Source: Gammaproteobacteria bacterium (GTDB lineage: Bacteria; Pseudomonadota; Gammaproteobacteria; DAOWEP01). From it: 21,332 nucleotides of DNA. This document shows, in pieces, positions 8,324 to 15,655 of this stretch. Every line of letters begins with the position of its first letter. Within the stretch, counting starts at the first letter, position 1. The notes under the pieces were generated by a model, which saw only the letters and a list, made by a program, of their open reading frames with translations, searched no databases and was not told the origin of the DNA. A program made the position numbers and the translations under genes. The DNA is taken from the NCBI GenBank assembly GCA_030638455.1, contig DAOWEP010000016.1, positions 1 to 21,332 of the forward strand. Reading direction: 5' to 3'.

Positions 8324-8485
8324 CTTTAGTTGTAGCTCTGGTTGTAGTGCCGTCAGATACCCAACATAAATAATAGCAAGCCCTGGGGGCTATATTAGTG
8401 GGCTAGTATCAGTGGGTCAGTATCAATAAAGCAGGTCAGTATGACCAATCAGTCAAGCTGAGCAAGCTGATATACAGACTATATT
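8324..8485. repeat. Convergent intergenic region made of short degenerate tandem repeats
   Basis: Two repeat sets are visible. TGTAGCTTTAGT / TGTAGCTCTGGT / TGTAG runs from about 8321 to 8347 and begins inside the kinase stop region. AGTGGGCTAGTATC (8397-8410) is followed by AGTGGGTCAGTATC (8411-8424), with a related partial unit CAGGTCAGTATG at about 8432. Small hairpins occur at 8379-8391 (AGCCC/GGGCT) and 8434-8446 (GGTCA/TGACC), but neither has a T tract. The region separates convergent genes and should hold transcript ends, though no classic terminator was identified. Confidence 0.45.
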
Positions 8486-8908
8486 TTACTCAGTTATATC
8501 AGCACATATTCCTTTTAGTACCATATCGGTAAAGCTTACGATTCCGACCAGTTCACCATTATCTACCACTGGTGCGCGTGAAAGATTAAAGCGCTCAAAC
8601 AAACGTGCGCAATAGCGTATATCCATCCCGGGTTCTACCGTAATGACCGGCTTTGCCATAATTTCATAGACGCTGACCCGGTCCGGCGCATGGTCTTTGG
8701 CCAGTACATGACGTGCTATATCTGAGATCAGAAGGAACCCGTATTCATCACCCTTGTGTCGCTTGTCAATAACCAGGGATTTGTTTTCCTGGTGCTTCAT
8801 CATGCGCAATGCGTCAGACACGGTGGTCAGACCATCAATCAGGTCAAATTTCCTCTTCATTACATCGCTTACACGGATGGCTTTTCTTCCGCTAGGGTTG
8901 TCAATCAT
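8486..8908 (-). CDS. Tandem CBS domain protein
   Basis: This is a small soluble protein of 140 aa consisting almost entirely of two CBS motifs (about residues 12-68 and 80-136), which together form a Bateman module that usually binds adenine nucleotides. Recognisable blocks are VSDVMKRKFDLIDG, TVSDALRMM, YGFLLISDIARHVL, VYEIMAKPVITVEP and RAPVVDNGELVGIVSFTDMV. No effector domain is attached, so it probably acts on a partner protein. Its ATG overlaps the stop of the PII-like gene in ATGA, with GGAGG ahead of it inside that gene, a sign of translational coupling. It closes the five-gene DUF1538 set. The ligand (AMP, ATP, cyclic-di-AMP or other) cannot be told from sequence. Confidence 0.9.
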   Translation of the reverse strand: MIDNPSGRKAIRVSDVMKRKFDLIDGLTTVSDALRMMKHQENKSLVIDKRHKGDEYGFLLISDIARHVLAKDHAPDRVSVYEIMAKPVITVEPGMDIRYCARLFERFNLSRAPVVDNGELVGIVSFTDMVLKGICADITE

Positions 8909-9255
8909 ATTTTTTCCTCCACGGCTTCTGCTAGTTCGTCAATCTGGTGGCTGACCCCTACAGCATCTTCTACATCAATCTGGAAAGCAATGCCGGTGCC
9001 GGGCTTGGCATCAAACTCACCAATATCGGCGATTGTTTCCAGAATATGCCGGCTAAGGTGTTCTTCAACAAGAAATAACACCATATCCCGTTGTGTTTCA
9101 AGGTTTAGCCCAAAAAATGTCTTGGCTTGCTGTACGCCTTCCCCGCGTGCCTGATTAATGACAGTAGCCCCGGTTGCCCCGGCCGTACGTGCTGCCGACA
9201 TAACGATCTCGGTTTTGTGGTCTTCAACCAATGCAATAATTAATTTAAAGTGCAT
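8905..9255 (-). CDS. PII-like signalling protein
   Basis: This is a 116-aa protein with a PII/ferredoxin-like fold. The N-terminal strand and helix (FKLIIALVEDHKTEIVMSAAR) and ATGATVINQARGEGV, where the T-loop begins, are visible, as is the C-terminal PGTGIAFQIDVEDAVGV, resembling the PII nucleotide-binding end. The region equivalent to the T-loop is short and has no tyrosine of the GlnB uridylylation type, so it is not a classical GlnB/GlnK. Proteins of this kind generally bind adenine nucleotides and dock on membrane transporters. Here it lies 47 bases after the second DUF1538 gene and overlaps the CBS gene by four bases. A strong GGAGG precedes its ATG. The PII-like fold is fairly secure; the ligand and partner are inferred. 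Confidence 0.82.
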   Translation of the reverse strand: MHFKLIIALVEDHKTEIVMSAARTAGATGATVINQARGEGVQQAKTFFGLNLETQRDMVLFLVEEHLSRHILETIADIGEFDAKPGTGIAFQIDVEDAVGVSHQIDELAEAVEEKI

Positions 9256-9302
9256 GATTTTCGTCCTCCGTAAGTGTTAAGTTAAGTCATTCTCGTGCTT
9301 TT

Positions 9303-10109
9303 TCAAGGTTGTTTTTTTCTATCTTTTTCCAAAGACCGCTGGGTTCGCCAATGCCCGATCTGCGCGTATCCCATAAGGGAAATTATCGGGAACAGGCTTG
9401 CAAAGGCGATCAGGCCAAAGCCATCAATGAGTACATTGCGCCCAGGGATCGTACTGGCCAGTCCTAGTCCCAGGGCGGTTACCAATGGGACGGTTACGGT
9501 AGATGTGGTTACGCCACCTGAATCATAGGCTAGTGCAATAATTGTGCGTGGTGCGAAAAAGGTTTGCAGGATAACCAGTATGTAACCAGTGATGATGTAA
9601 TAATGTAGTGGTGTTCCGGTAACAATCCGGTAGGAGCCTAATGCAATCCCGATGGCTACTCCAATGGCCACAGCAATGCGCAGGCCCCAGACGCTAATGC
9701 CGCCACCTGAAACCTTGTTTGCCTTGGTCGCAACGGCGATCAGTGAAGGTTCTGCAATAGTCGTTGAAAATCCGATGGCAGCAGAAAACAGGTATACCCA
9801 TTTATAATCGCTCCAGTGAATGGCACCGGAAACCTTTTCGATTCTCCCTTCCAGGGTTCCATAGATAAATTCAGGGTCAGTTAATTGTTGTGCCATTAAT
9901 TTTCCAAGCGGGAACAGTGCCTCTTCCAGGCCAACCAGAAAGAATGCAAGGCCAAATAAGACAAAGCCAAAACCCGTCAGTACCTGTTTGAGATGTGGAA
10001 TAGATTTACGTATGACAAACAACTGGAACCCGAAGATTATGATAATAATAGGAAGGATATCCCTCAAGGTGGTCAACAGGGTATTAAACATGTGTTGCAG
10101 TAATTCCAT
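9303..10109 (-). CDS. DUF1538 family integral membrane protein (second copy)
   Basis: This 268-aa, multi-helix inner-membrane protein is likely a transporter or channel component of unknown substrate. It carries the two family hallmarks. One is an AEPSLIAVA segment (E120-P121) within GFSTTIAEPSL. The other is AYDSGGVTTSTVTVPLVTALG (about 194-214), followed by GRNVLIDGFGLIAFASLFPI. Polar, glycine-rich breaks inside hydrophobic helices, as here, are common in ion and solute transport sites. Compared with its upstream paralogue it has a longer loop around residues 78-102 and a basic C-terminal tail (RTQRSLEKDRKKQP) that could bind a cytosolic regulator. Its start codon overlaps the stop of the upstream copy by one base (TAATG), so the two are probably made in fixed ratio. 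The biochemical function is unknown to me. Confidence 0.85.
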   Translation of the reverse strand: MELLQHMFNTLLTTLRDILPIIIIIFGFQLFVIRKSIPHLKQVLTGFGFVLFGLAFFLVGLEEALFPLGKLMAQQLTDPEFIYGTLEGRIEKVSGAIHWSDYKWVYLFSAAIGFSTTIAEPSLIAVATKANKVSGGGISVWGLRIAVAIGVAIGIALGSYRIVTGTPLHYYIITGYILVILQTFFAPRTIIALAYDSGGVTTSTVTVPLVTALGLGLASTIPGRNVLIDGFGLIAFASLFPIISLMGYAQIGHWRTQRSLEKDRKKQP

Positions 10110-10843
10110 TAGATGATCATCCCATAACCCATGACGAAAATAATAGGGGTCAACGAAGCGAATGCAATCAGTCCAAAACCGTCAATCATCGGGTTGCGTC
10201 CCTTGATGCTGGATGCAAGCCCAATACCCAGTGCGGTTACCAGAGGCACCGTTACGGTAGATGTGGTGACGCCACCAGAGTCATAGGCAATCCCTATAAT
10301 TTCTTCAGGTGCAAAGATGGTCATAATGACAACACCCAGATAGCCCCCAATAATAAGATAGTGGATAGGCCATCCTCTGAGGATACGGATAACACCTATC
10401 ATAATGGCGATGCCCACAGATATAGCCACTGTCAGGCGTAGTCCCGTAGCATAGTCTGTGCGCGCTAATTCGCTATTCGCTATCATTCCGCCCTCGGCTG
10501 CAATATTAGCTGCTTCGGCTGCTACTGCTATGAGTGCTGGTTCTGCCACCGTTGTTCCAAAGCCCAATGCAAAAGCGAATGCAAGCAGCCAGAACAGGCT
10601 TCCCTTGCGGGCAAAGGCATGTGCGATGGATTCTCCAATTGGGAAGAGGGCCATTTCCAGGCCACGCATAAAAAAGTTGAGTCCGATAACGACCAGTAAT
10701 GTGCCGACTAGTAGCTTTTCAATATCAGGAATCGGTTGTCTTAAGATGATGAGCTGGAAAAAGCCTATCACCAGGATGATAGGAGCTAGATCTTGGATAG
10801 TTTCACGGAAGGAATATAGAAAGGTACCCAGCCTGGTTTTCAA
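10109..10843 (-). CDS. DUF1538 family integral membrane protein (first copy, TTG start)
   Basis: This is the paralogue of the following gene, 244 aa, with the same architecture: an N-terminal amphipathic start (RETIQDLAPIILVIGFFQL), FGTTVAEPALIAVAAEA with E101-P102, and AYDSGGVTTSTVTVP (186-200) followed by GRNPMIDGFGLIAFASLTPI. The two proteins probably form a heterodimer, as some DUF1538 proteins carry two such units in one chain. The start is TTG at 10843 with AGAGG five to six bases upstream; no ATG or GTG is available nearby in frame. It lies 61 bases after the cNMP-binding gene on the same strand. The function is not established; membrane transport is inferred from helix content and conserved polar motifs. 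Confidence 0.84.
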   Translation of the reverse strand: MKTRLGTFLYSFRETIQDLAPIILVIGFFQLIILRQPIPDIEKLLVGTLLVVIGLNFFMRGLEMALFPIGESIAHAFARKGSLFWLLAFAFALGFGTTVAEPALIAVAAEAANIAAEGGMIANSELARTDYATGLRLTVAISVGIAIMIGVIRILRGWPIHYLIIGGYLGVVIMTIFAPEEIIGIAYDSGGVTTSTVTVPLVTALGIGLASSIKGRNPMIDGFGLIAFASLTPIIFVMGYGMII

Positions 10844-10904
10844 TGCGGACCTCTATTAAAAAGCAAGTTTATGACTGAATGGCAGACGCAACCTTGATAG
10901 AGTA

Positions 10905-11450
10905 CTAAAAATCATCTGATTCATCCCATGAGCCGGGAAATTGGCTAGATCCTGGCGATGATGGCATGGTGTTGTTTTCTTGCTTGGGTGGGATATGCTC
11001 CAGTGTCGCGGCTTTATTCATTCTGACGATATGGTTAGCCAGGTGCTGTGTTATATTACGCATTATGATCGAGCTGATACGTGGGTGCTTGCCAAGCAGA
11101 AGGTTCAGGTCTTCGCTTTTTATTATCAGTAGTGTTACATCTGTTTTTGCGATTGCTGTCGCGGTTCTTTTTTGTTGGGTAATTAGACCAATTTCACCAA
11201 AGATTTCACCAGGATGCAGTTTATAGATAACCTCTTCTTTTTCTGTCTGGAGTTCCACCTCGCCAGTAAGCAGGATATACAGGCATGGGCTGCCATCTCC
11301 TTTATTAAATACCGTGCTTCCCTCAAGATAAGATGTGTGAGAACAGGCTGCGCGCACGAAATCGTATTCATTTTCCCGTAGTCCATAGAAAATAGGGAGT
11401 TTCTTGAAAACCCGGATTATCTTTAGTTTTTCCTGTTCGGTTAGGTGCAT
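10905..11450 (-). CDS. Cyclic nucleotide-binding domain protein without output domain
   Basis: This 181-aa cytosolic protein is formed mostly by one CRP-type nucleotide-binding barrel. The N-terminal helix (VFKKLPIFYGLRENEYDFVR), the strand blocks GSTVFNKGDGSPCLYILLTGEVEL, and the phosphate-binding cassette GEIFGEIGLITQQKRTATA are visible. In that cassette E86 and R95 match the ribose and phosphate contacts, so cAMP or cGMP binding is plausible. After a helix (about 115-145) the chain ends in a polar, probably disordered tail (residues 150-181). There is no helix-turn-helix, so it is not a CRP-like transcription factor. It is the first gene of the minus-strand set with DUF1538, PII-like and CBS genes. 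A role in gating that membrane pair is inferred from position only. Confidence 0.87.
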   Translation of the reverse strand: MHLTEQEKLKIIRVFKKLPIFYGLRENEYDFVRAACSHTSYLEGSTVFNKGDGSPCLYILLTGEVELQTEKEEVIYKLHPGEIFGEIGLITQQKRTATAIAKTDVTLLIIKSEDLNLLLGKHPRISSIIMRNITQHLANHIVRMNKAATLEHIPPKQENNTMPSSPGSSQFPGSWDESDDF

Positions 11451-11465
11451 GATCCTGATATTATA

Positions 11466-11494
11466 TTGTTATTCTTTTTGCCATTAAATATAGA
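11466..11494 (+). promoter_or_regulatory. Candidate sigma-70 promoter for the LTA-synthase-like gene
   Basis: TTGTTA (11466-11471) and TATAGA (11489-11494) are separated by 17 bases, each matching four of six consensus positions. It lies in the divergent intergenic region 11451-11637 and would give a leader of about 135 bases. The AT-rich setting makes chance matches likely. Confidence 0.3.
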
Positions 11495-11626
11495 GTATAG
11501 TCATGATTTCGCCTGTTTATATCCGTAATTCCATAAAATTTCCTGTATCGCGAGCCGTAATGAGTACTCCTTCAAGGTAATATTATGAGAGTACCAACAC
11601 AATGCCAACTTTAATCTGTACCAGAT

Positions 11627-11630
11627 AGGA
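11627..11630 (+). promoter_or_regulatory. Ribosome binding site that decides the LTA-synthase-like start
   Basis: AGGA lies one base before the ATG at 11632 but seven bases before the ATG at 11638. Only the second spacing is workable, so 11638 is preferred. Confidence 0.6.
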
Positions 11631-11637
11631 TATGTCC

Positions 11638-13578
11638 ATGAAATCCAGTTTTTCCCGTTTTCTTTTGAGCTTTGGCCCGCTTGCGCCAGTTGTAGCTCTT
11701 TTTCTGTCGGCACTTGCATTATTTTTTGCCAACCGGCTTGTGTTGACGATATTGCATTACCCGCGTCTGATTCAGGTAGAAGATTTCTGGTGGGCATTCG
11801 TGGTTGGGGTGAGAATGGATGTAGTTACACTGAGTATTGCGACCATTTTCCCCTGTATATTACTGCTGATACTGCCCCAGCGACTGGGCCGGTACTGGAA
11901 ACCTTTTCTTGCCGTGTATTTTACATTACTGGCGAGTCTGATGGTTTACCTGGAAGTGGCTACTATCCCGTTTGTTGCGCAATATGATATCCGTCCGAAT
12001 AGGGTCTTTGTTGAATACCTGATTTACCCTAAAGAAGTTTTAGGTATGTTATGGGCGAGTTATAAAGTAGAACTTGTAATTGCAGTAGTTGTTCTTATGC
12101 TCGCTATTCGTTATTCCTGGCGCGCAGGAAATTATCTGTTGTTTAACCATGCACAATGGCCGTATTGGCAACGGTTATTAGTACTGCCAGTTGTATTTAT
12201 CCTGTTATTTATGGGTGGGCGTTCCAGTTTTGGCCATCGGGCTGCCAATATCAGTACAGCCGTTTTTTCCAATGACCACCTGACCAACGAGATCGGGCTG
12301 AATTCAACATATTCAGTTGCCTACGCCATTTATGCAATGAAGAATGAAAAAGATTCCCGTTCTGTATATGGAGAAATGCCAGAACCGGAAATGTATAAGC
12401 GGGTGAGGAACCATATGAGGTTGCCTAAAGAGGCTTTTCTGGATTCCGAAATCCCTTTCTTGCACAAACAGGCGCCCGAACAAAAACGTGAGCGGCCATT
12501 AAACCTGGTAATCTTTTTACAGGAGAGCCTGGGCGCCGAATATGTAGGCAGTCTTGGTGGTTTACCGCTGACCCCAAATATTGACCGGTTAAGCAAGGAA
12601 GGATTGTTTTTTACCAATCTGTATTCAACAGGTACAAGAACAGTTCGTGGGATTGAGGCGATTACCTCCGGATTTCTGCCTACGCCCGGGCGCAGTGTAG
12701 TCAAGCTTGGTTTGTCTCAGCATGGTTTTTTCACAATTGCAGGGTTATTGAAGCAGCATGGTTATACCTCAGATTTTATCTATGGCGGGGAAAGTCATTT
12801 CGATAATATGCGATCCTTCTTTTTGGGGAACGGCTTTGATCGGGTGATCGATGAACCCTCATTTGAAAACCCGGTGTTTCTGGGTAACTGGGGGGTATCA
12901 GACGAAGACCTGGTAATAAAGGCCAATGAGATTTTTAAGGCGCATGGAAACCGGCCCTTTTTCGGGCTGATGTTAAGTACCACTAACCATGTTCCATTTG
13001 AGTTCCCGGAGGGCAGGATAGAATTATATGATCAACCGGCCAATACCGTACACAATGCGATGAAGTTTGCAGATTATGCAATTGGAAAATTCTTTGAGCT
13101 GGCCAGACAGGAAGACTATTTTAACAATACCATTTTTGTTGTCATTGCCGATCATAATACTCGGGTCTATGGTGCAGATCTTGTGCCCATACAAAAGTTC
13201 AGAATTCCAGGCCTTATCATTGGTCCTGATGTAAAGCCTCAACGGTATGAGAGGCTGGCCAGTCAGATTGATTTATTACCTACCTTGCTGGATTTAATGG
13301 GTCTGGAAACAGAGCATCCTATGATCGGGCATAATTTACTGGCCCTGCCTGAGGGTGAGCCAGGTCGTGCGATTATGCAATATGACCTTGCTCATGCCTT
13401 TATGGTAGGTAATCAGGTAGTAATTAATCGCCCTGAAATGCCACCGGTACAGTTTGAATATCAGGATGAACGCCTAAGCCCTGCTCAACTGGATGATGAA
13501 TTGGCGCGTGATGCGCTTGCACATGCACAACTGCCTTCTGTGCTGTATAAGAAAAAGATCTATCGTTTAAGTAAATAA
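11638..13578 (+). CDS. LTA synthase-like membrane sulfatase / phosphoglycerol transferase
   Basis: This is an inner-membrane enzyme of the LtaS/MdoB sulfatase superfamily, 646 aa from the preferred ATG at 11638 (648 aa from 11632). About five N-terminal helices (to roughly residue 195) are followed by a linker and a large periplasmic alkaline-phosphatase-fold domain. Numbered from 11638, visible catalytic elements are E296 in FLQESLG, the nucleophile threonine in GTRTVRG (T335 likely), and D505-H506 in VIADHNTRVYG; STTNHVPF supplies another metal-site histidine. LtaS relatives transfer glycerol phosphate from phosphatidylglycerol. In Gram-negative bacteria they usually modify periplasmic glucans or other surface sugars, leaving diacylglycerol that DgkA recycles. 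It stands alone between a divergent set and the double-DsrC genes. The precise acceptor is unknown. Confidence 0.88.
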   Translation: MKSSFSRFLLSFGPLAPVVALFLSALALFFANRLVLTILHYPRLIQVEDFWWAFVVGVRMDVVTLSIATIFPCILLLILPQRLGRYWKPFLAVYFTLLASLMVYLEVATIPFVAQYDIRPNRVFVEYLIYPKEVLGMLWASYKVELVIAVVVLMLAIRYSWRAGNYLLFNHAQWPYWQRLLVLPVVFILLFMGGRSSFGHRAANISTAVFSNDHLTNEIGLNSTYSVAYAIYAMKNEKDSRSVYGEMPEPEMYKRVRNHMRLPKEAFLDSEIPFLHKQAPEQKRERPLNLVIFLQESLGAEYVGSLGGLPLTPNIDRLSKEGLFFTNLYSTGTRTVRGIEAITSGFLPTPGRSVVKLGLSQHGFFTIAGLLKQHGYTSDFIYGGESHFDNMRSFFLGNGFDRVIDEPSFENPVFLGNWGVSDEDLVIKANEIFKAHGNRPFFGLMLSTTNHVPFEFPEGRIELYDQPANTVHNAMKFADYAIGKFFELARQEDYFNNTIFVVIADHNTRVYGADLVPIQKFRIPGLIIGPDVKPQRYERLASQIDLLPTLLDLMGLETEHPMIGHNLLALPEGEPGRAIMQYDLAHAFMVGNQVVINRPEMPPVQFEYQDERLSPAQLDDELARDALAHAQLPSVLYKKKIYRLSK

Positions 13579-13759
13579 TTTTCCTGATAATAATAAAGAG
13601 GCCCCGAGAAATCTGGTGTGCTTTTAGAAGTTAGTCTAAGCTTTATCTATATTGTGTCGATATCAAGTTACGGCCTTTGCACATATCTTACGTCAGGAGA
13701 ATAGGGCCGTGGCACATTAATTTTGACCGTACCTGTTCTACTAATCTCGGGAGCTCAAT

Positions 13760-14506
13760 ATGCAATCACTGGAGGTAAATTCTGTAGGGTATGAGTTGAC
13801 TACAGATGGAAGGTTAAAAAATCCGGAAGGCTGGAATGAGGAGGTTGCAGAGGCGCTCGCCAATGCTGACGGGTTGGTGCTTACCAATGAGCATTGGGAC
13901 GTAATTCAAGTCATGCGGAAATATTACAAGGAATATAATATACCCCCCATTCGCAAATTATTGAAAAAGGCGCTAGCTGAACGCTATACACATGAAAGGG
14001 CTCAGGATGAATATTTACAAGGATTGTTCCCGAATGATGTATTAATACAAGGTACGCGTATCGCCGGATTGCCTGCTTCATTGCTGGATGCCGAGCTTGA
14101 TCGAACCATTTCTTCTACAGGCAGAAAAGAGCATCATAAGGAGAATACAACAAGTTTTAATCAGGAGTTTGAGTTTAATGGAAGATTAATCAAGATATAT
14201 CCACATGGAAACCTGGTAAACCAGGATGACTGGAATGAGCAATTGGCAGAGTATCTGGCGGAGAAAGAAGGCATTACCTTAACAGAGGAACATTGGGAAG
14301 TGGTCCGTTTCCTGAGGAAATTTTACTTTGAATACGGTATAGCCCCAATGGTAAAACTGCTAATGAAATATATGAAGGAAAAACTTGGTGGGCAAAAGGG
14401 AAGCCGAAGTTACCTGTATGGTTTATTTCCTGGGGGACCAGCGCGCCAGGGTTCCTTGATCGCTGGATTACCTGAACCTCAGGGGTGTATCGATACCGAT
14501 ACCTAG
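13760..14506 (+). CDS. Double DsrC/TusE-domain fusion protein, copy 1
   Basis: This 248-aa protein contains two complete DsrC/TusE-fold domains (about 1-115 and 133-248) joined by a polar linker. Domain 1 shows GRLKNPEGWNEEVAEALA, EHWDVIQVMRKYYKEYNIPP and YLQGLFPNDVLIQGTRIAGLP. Domain 2 shows the parallel NLVNQDDWNEQLAEYLAE, EHWEVVRFLRKFYFEYGIAP and YLYGLFPGGPARQGSLIAGLPEPQGC. DsrC carries sulfur on the penultimate CysA and a second CysB eleven residues earlier; TusE keeps CysA only. Here domain 2 keeps CysA (C243) with serine at the CysB position (S232), thus TusE-like. Domain 1 has T99 and D110 at those sites and no cysteine. C243 is the only cysteine and is followed by a five-residue tail (IDTDT) rather than the usual one residue. 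GGGAG lies six bases before the ATG. Sulfur transfer or a regulatory role is inferred. Confidence 0.9.
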   Translation: MQSLEVNSVGYELTTDGRLKNPEGWNEEVAEALANADGLVLTNEHWDVIQVMRKYYKEYNIPPIRKLLKKALAERYTHERAQDEYLQGLFPNDVLIQGTRIAGLPASLLDAELDRTISSTGRKEHHKENTTSFNQEFEFNGRLIKIYPHGNLVNQDDWNEQLAEYLAEKEGITLTEEHWEVVRFLRKFYFEYGIAPMVKLLMKYMKEKLGGQKGSRSYLYGLFPGGPARQGSLIAGLPEPQGCIDTDT

Positions 14507-14829
14507 TATTCTCTCAATATTAGCTTGATGGAGTATCAGGTAAGGGTAGCTAAAGCACTAGAAAGTTATAGAAGTAGCCTGGTTAAGGATGACTATTGAG
14601 TTCTCATTTCACTTATTTTCTTGCTTCTTTATATTGATAATCAATAGCTTATATTTATCCCCTCGTAATTATAGGCGAATGCCCAATAAATACCCTAAAG
14701 TCATTCAGGCATATGCCGATAGCAAATATAGAGTAACTCTGATGTGCTGGTTTCCGAGTAAATCAGTAGGAGAAAAAAGCAGGATTACAGACGAACAATT
14801 GACTTCTATTTTAGCTTCAGGAGCAGGTT
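14507..14829 (+). other. Spacer between the two double-DsrC genes
   Basis: These 323 bases lie between the paralogues. An open frame runs through it (about 14681-14864 from an ATG at 14681), encoding MPNKYPKVIQAYADSKYRVTL and more, faintly like the start of DUF2442 proteins. It has poor ribosome-binding spacing, loses any resemblance after about 20 residues, and runs into the next gene in another frame. It may be a decayed gene fragment or chance. The last bases hold AGGAG (14819-14823), the ribosome binding site for the second copy. No terminator or clear promoter was seen. Confidence 0.4.
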
Positions 14830-15570
14830 ATGCAGGTATTGAAAGTAGACACGGTAAGTTTTGACTTAACAACCGATGGCAGATTAAAACGTCCAGATGA
14901 CTGGAATGAAGATGTGGCTATCGAGTTGGCCCATAAAGAAGGGCTTGCATTAACCGATAATCATTGGGAAGTGATTAAAGAGATGCGCGAATATTACCAG
15001 AAATATAATAGGCCACCGATTCGCAAACTCCTGAAGAGGTCCCTTGCAGAAAAATATGGTCCCGATAAGGCAGAAGATGAATATTTGCAGACATTGTTTC
15101 CGAATGAGGTGCTGGTGCAAGGAACGCGTATAGCAGGGCTCCCTGTTCCGGTGATGGATGCCGAGCTAAACCGGAGTAGTTACGCAACTACTAAAAATAA
15201 AAAGACATCTGTCAAACGTGAATTTGCACAGGCATTTGACTTCGAGGGGAAATCGATAGAAATACACCCTCACGGAAATCTGGTGAATCTGGATGACTGG
15301 AATGAACAACTGGCTGAAGTGTTGGCTGAAAGGGAAGGTATCACGTTAACATCTGACCACTGGGAAGTGATCCGTTTTTTACGTAAATTTTATTTCGAGT
15401 TCGGAATTGCCCCTATGGTTAAACTGTTGATGAAGCATATGCGTCAACAGTTGGGTGATGAGAAAAGCAGTCGCGACTTCCTGTACAGCCTGTTCCCGGA
15501 AGGCCCAGCACGACAGGGTTCACTTATTGGTGGGTTACCGGAACCGCAAGGCTGTATCGATGCTCAATAA
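14830..15570 (+). CDS. Double DsrC/TusE-domain fusion protein, copy 2
   Basis: This 246-aa paralogue of the upstream gene has the same two-domain layout and close sequence identity throughout. Domain 1 includes GRLKRPDDWNEDVA, NHWEVIKEMREYYQKYNRPP and VLVQGTRIAGLPVPVMDAE, with T99 and D110 in place of the sulfur-carrying cysteines. Domain 2 includes NLVNLDDWNEQLAEVLAE, DHWEVIRFLRKFYFEFGIAP and GPARQGSLIGGLPEPQGC, keeping a single cysteine C242 with S231 at the CysB position. The linker (about 115-132) is the least conserved part between copies. AGGAG sits six bases before the ATG. The pair arose by duplication of an already fused gene. No dsrAB, dsrEFH, tusA or tusBCD genes lie nearby, so the partner is unknown. 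Confidence 0.9.
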   Translation: MQVLKVDTVSFDLTTDGRLKRPDDWNEDVAIELAHKEGLALTDNHWEVIKEMREYYQKYNRPPIRKLLKRSLAEKYGPDKAEDEYLQTLFPNEVLVQGTRIAGLPVPVMDAELNRSSYATTKNKKTSVKREFAQAFDFEGKSIEIHPHGNLVNLDDWNEQLAEVLAEREGITLTSDHWEVIRFLRKFYFEFGIAPMVKLLMKHMRQQLGDEKSSRDFLYSLFPEGPARQGSLIGGLPEPQGCIDAQ

Positions 15571-15604
15571 ACTCTTAATGAGCTCTTAGTAAGTGAAGTG
15601 TAAA

Positions 15605-15620
15605 TACTCATGGATGAGTA
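15605..15620. other. Small palindrome between convergent genes
   Basis: TACTCAT-GG-ATGAGTA is a perfect inverted repeat lying between the second double-DsrC gene and the convergent DUF255 gene. It lacks a T tract, so a role as transcript end is possible but weakly supported. Confidence 0.25.
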
Positions 15621-15655
15621 GTTTGCGCAGATGCCTCGCGATTTATTTTCTTTCC

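Noticed and set aside
8905..9255. PII-like gene as a classical GlnB/GlnK nitrogen regulator
   Set aside because: The T-loop region is short and lacks the uridylylated tyrosine, and no amtB or glnA neighbour is present.
10905..11450. CNB-domain protein as a CRP/FNR transcription regulator
   Set aside because: The chain ends in a polar tail after the nucleotide-binding domain, with no helix-turn-helix.
2262..11568. Recurring GAGTACT strings in several intergenic regions (for example near 2264, 5527, 10900, 11561)
   Set aside because: The core AGTACT is expected several times by chance in a window of this size, and positions relative to genes are inconsistent.
11501..11797. Minus-strand open frame upstream of and into the LTA-synthase-like gene
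   Set aside because: It overlaps the strongly supported plus-strand gene and resembles no family; it is a shadow frame.
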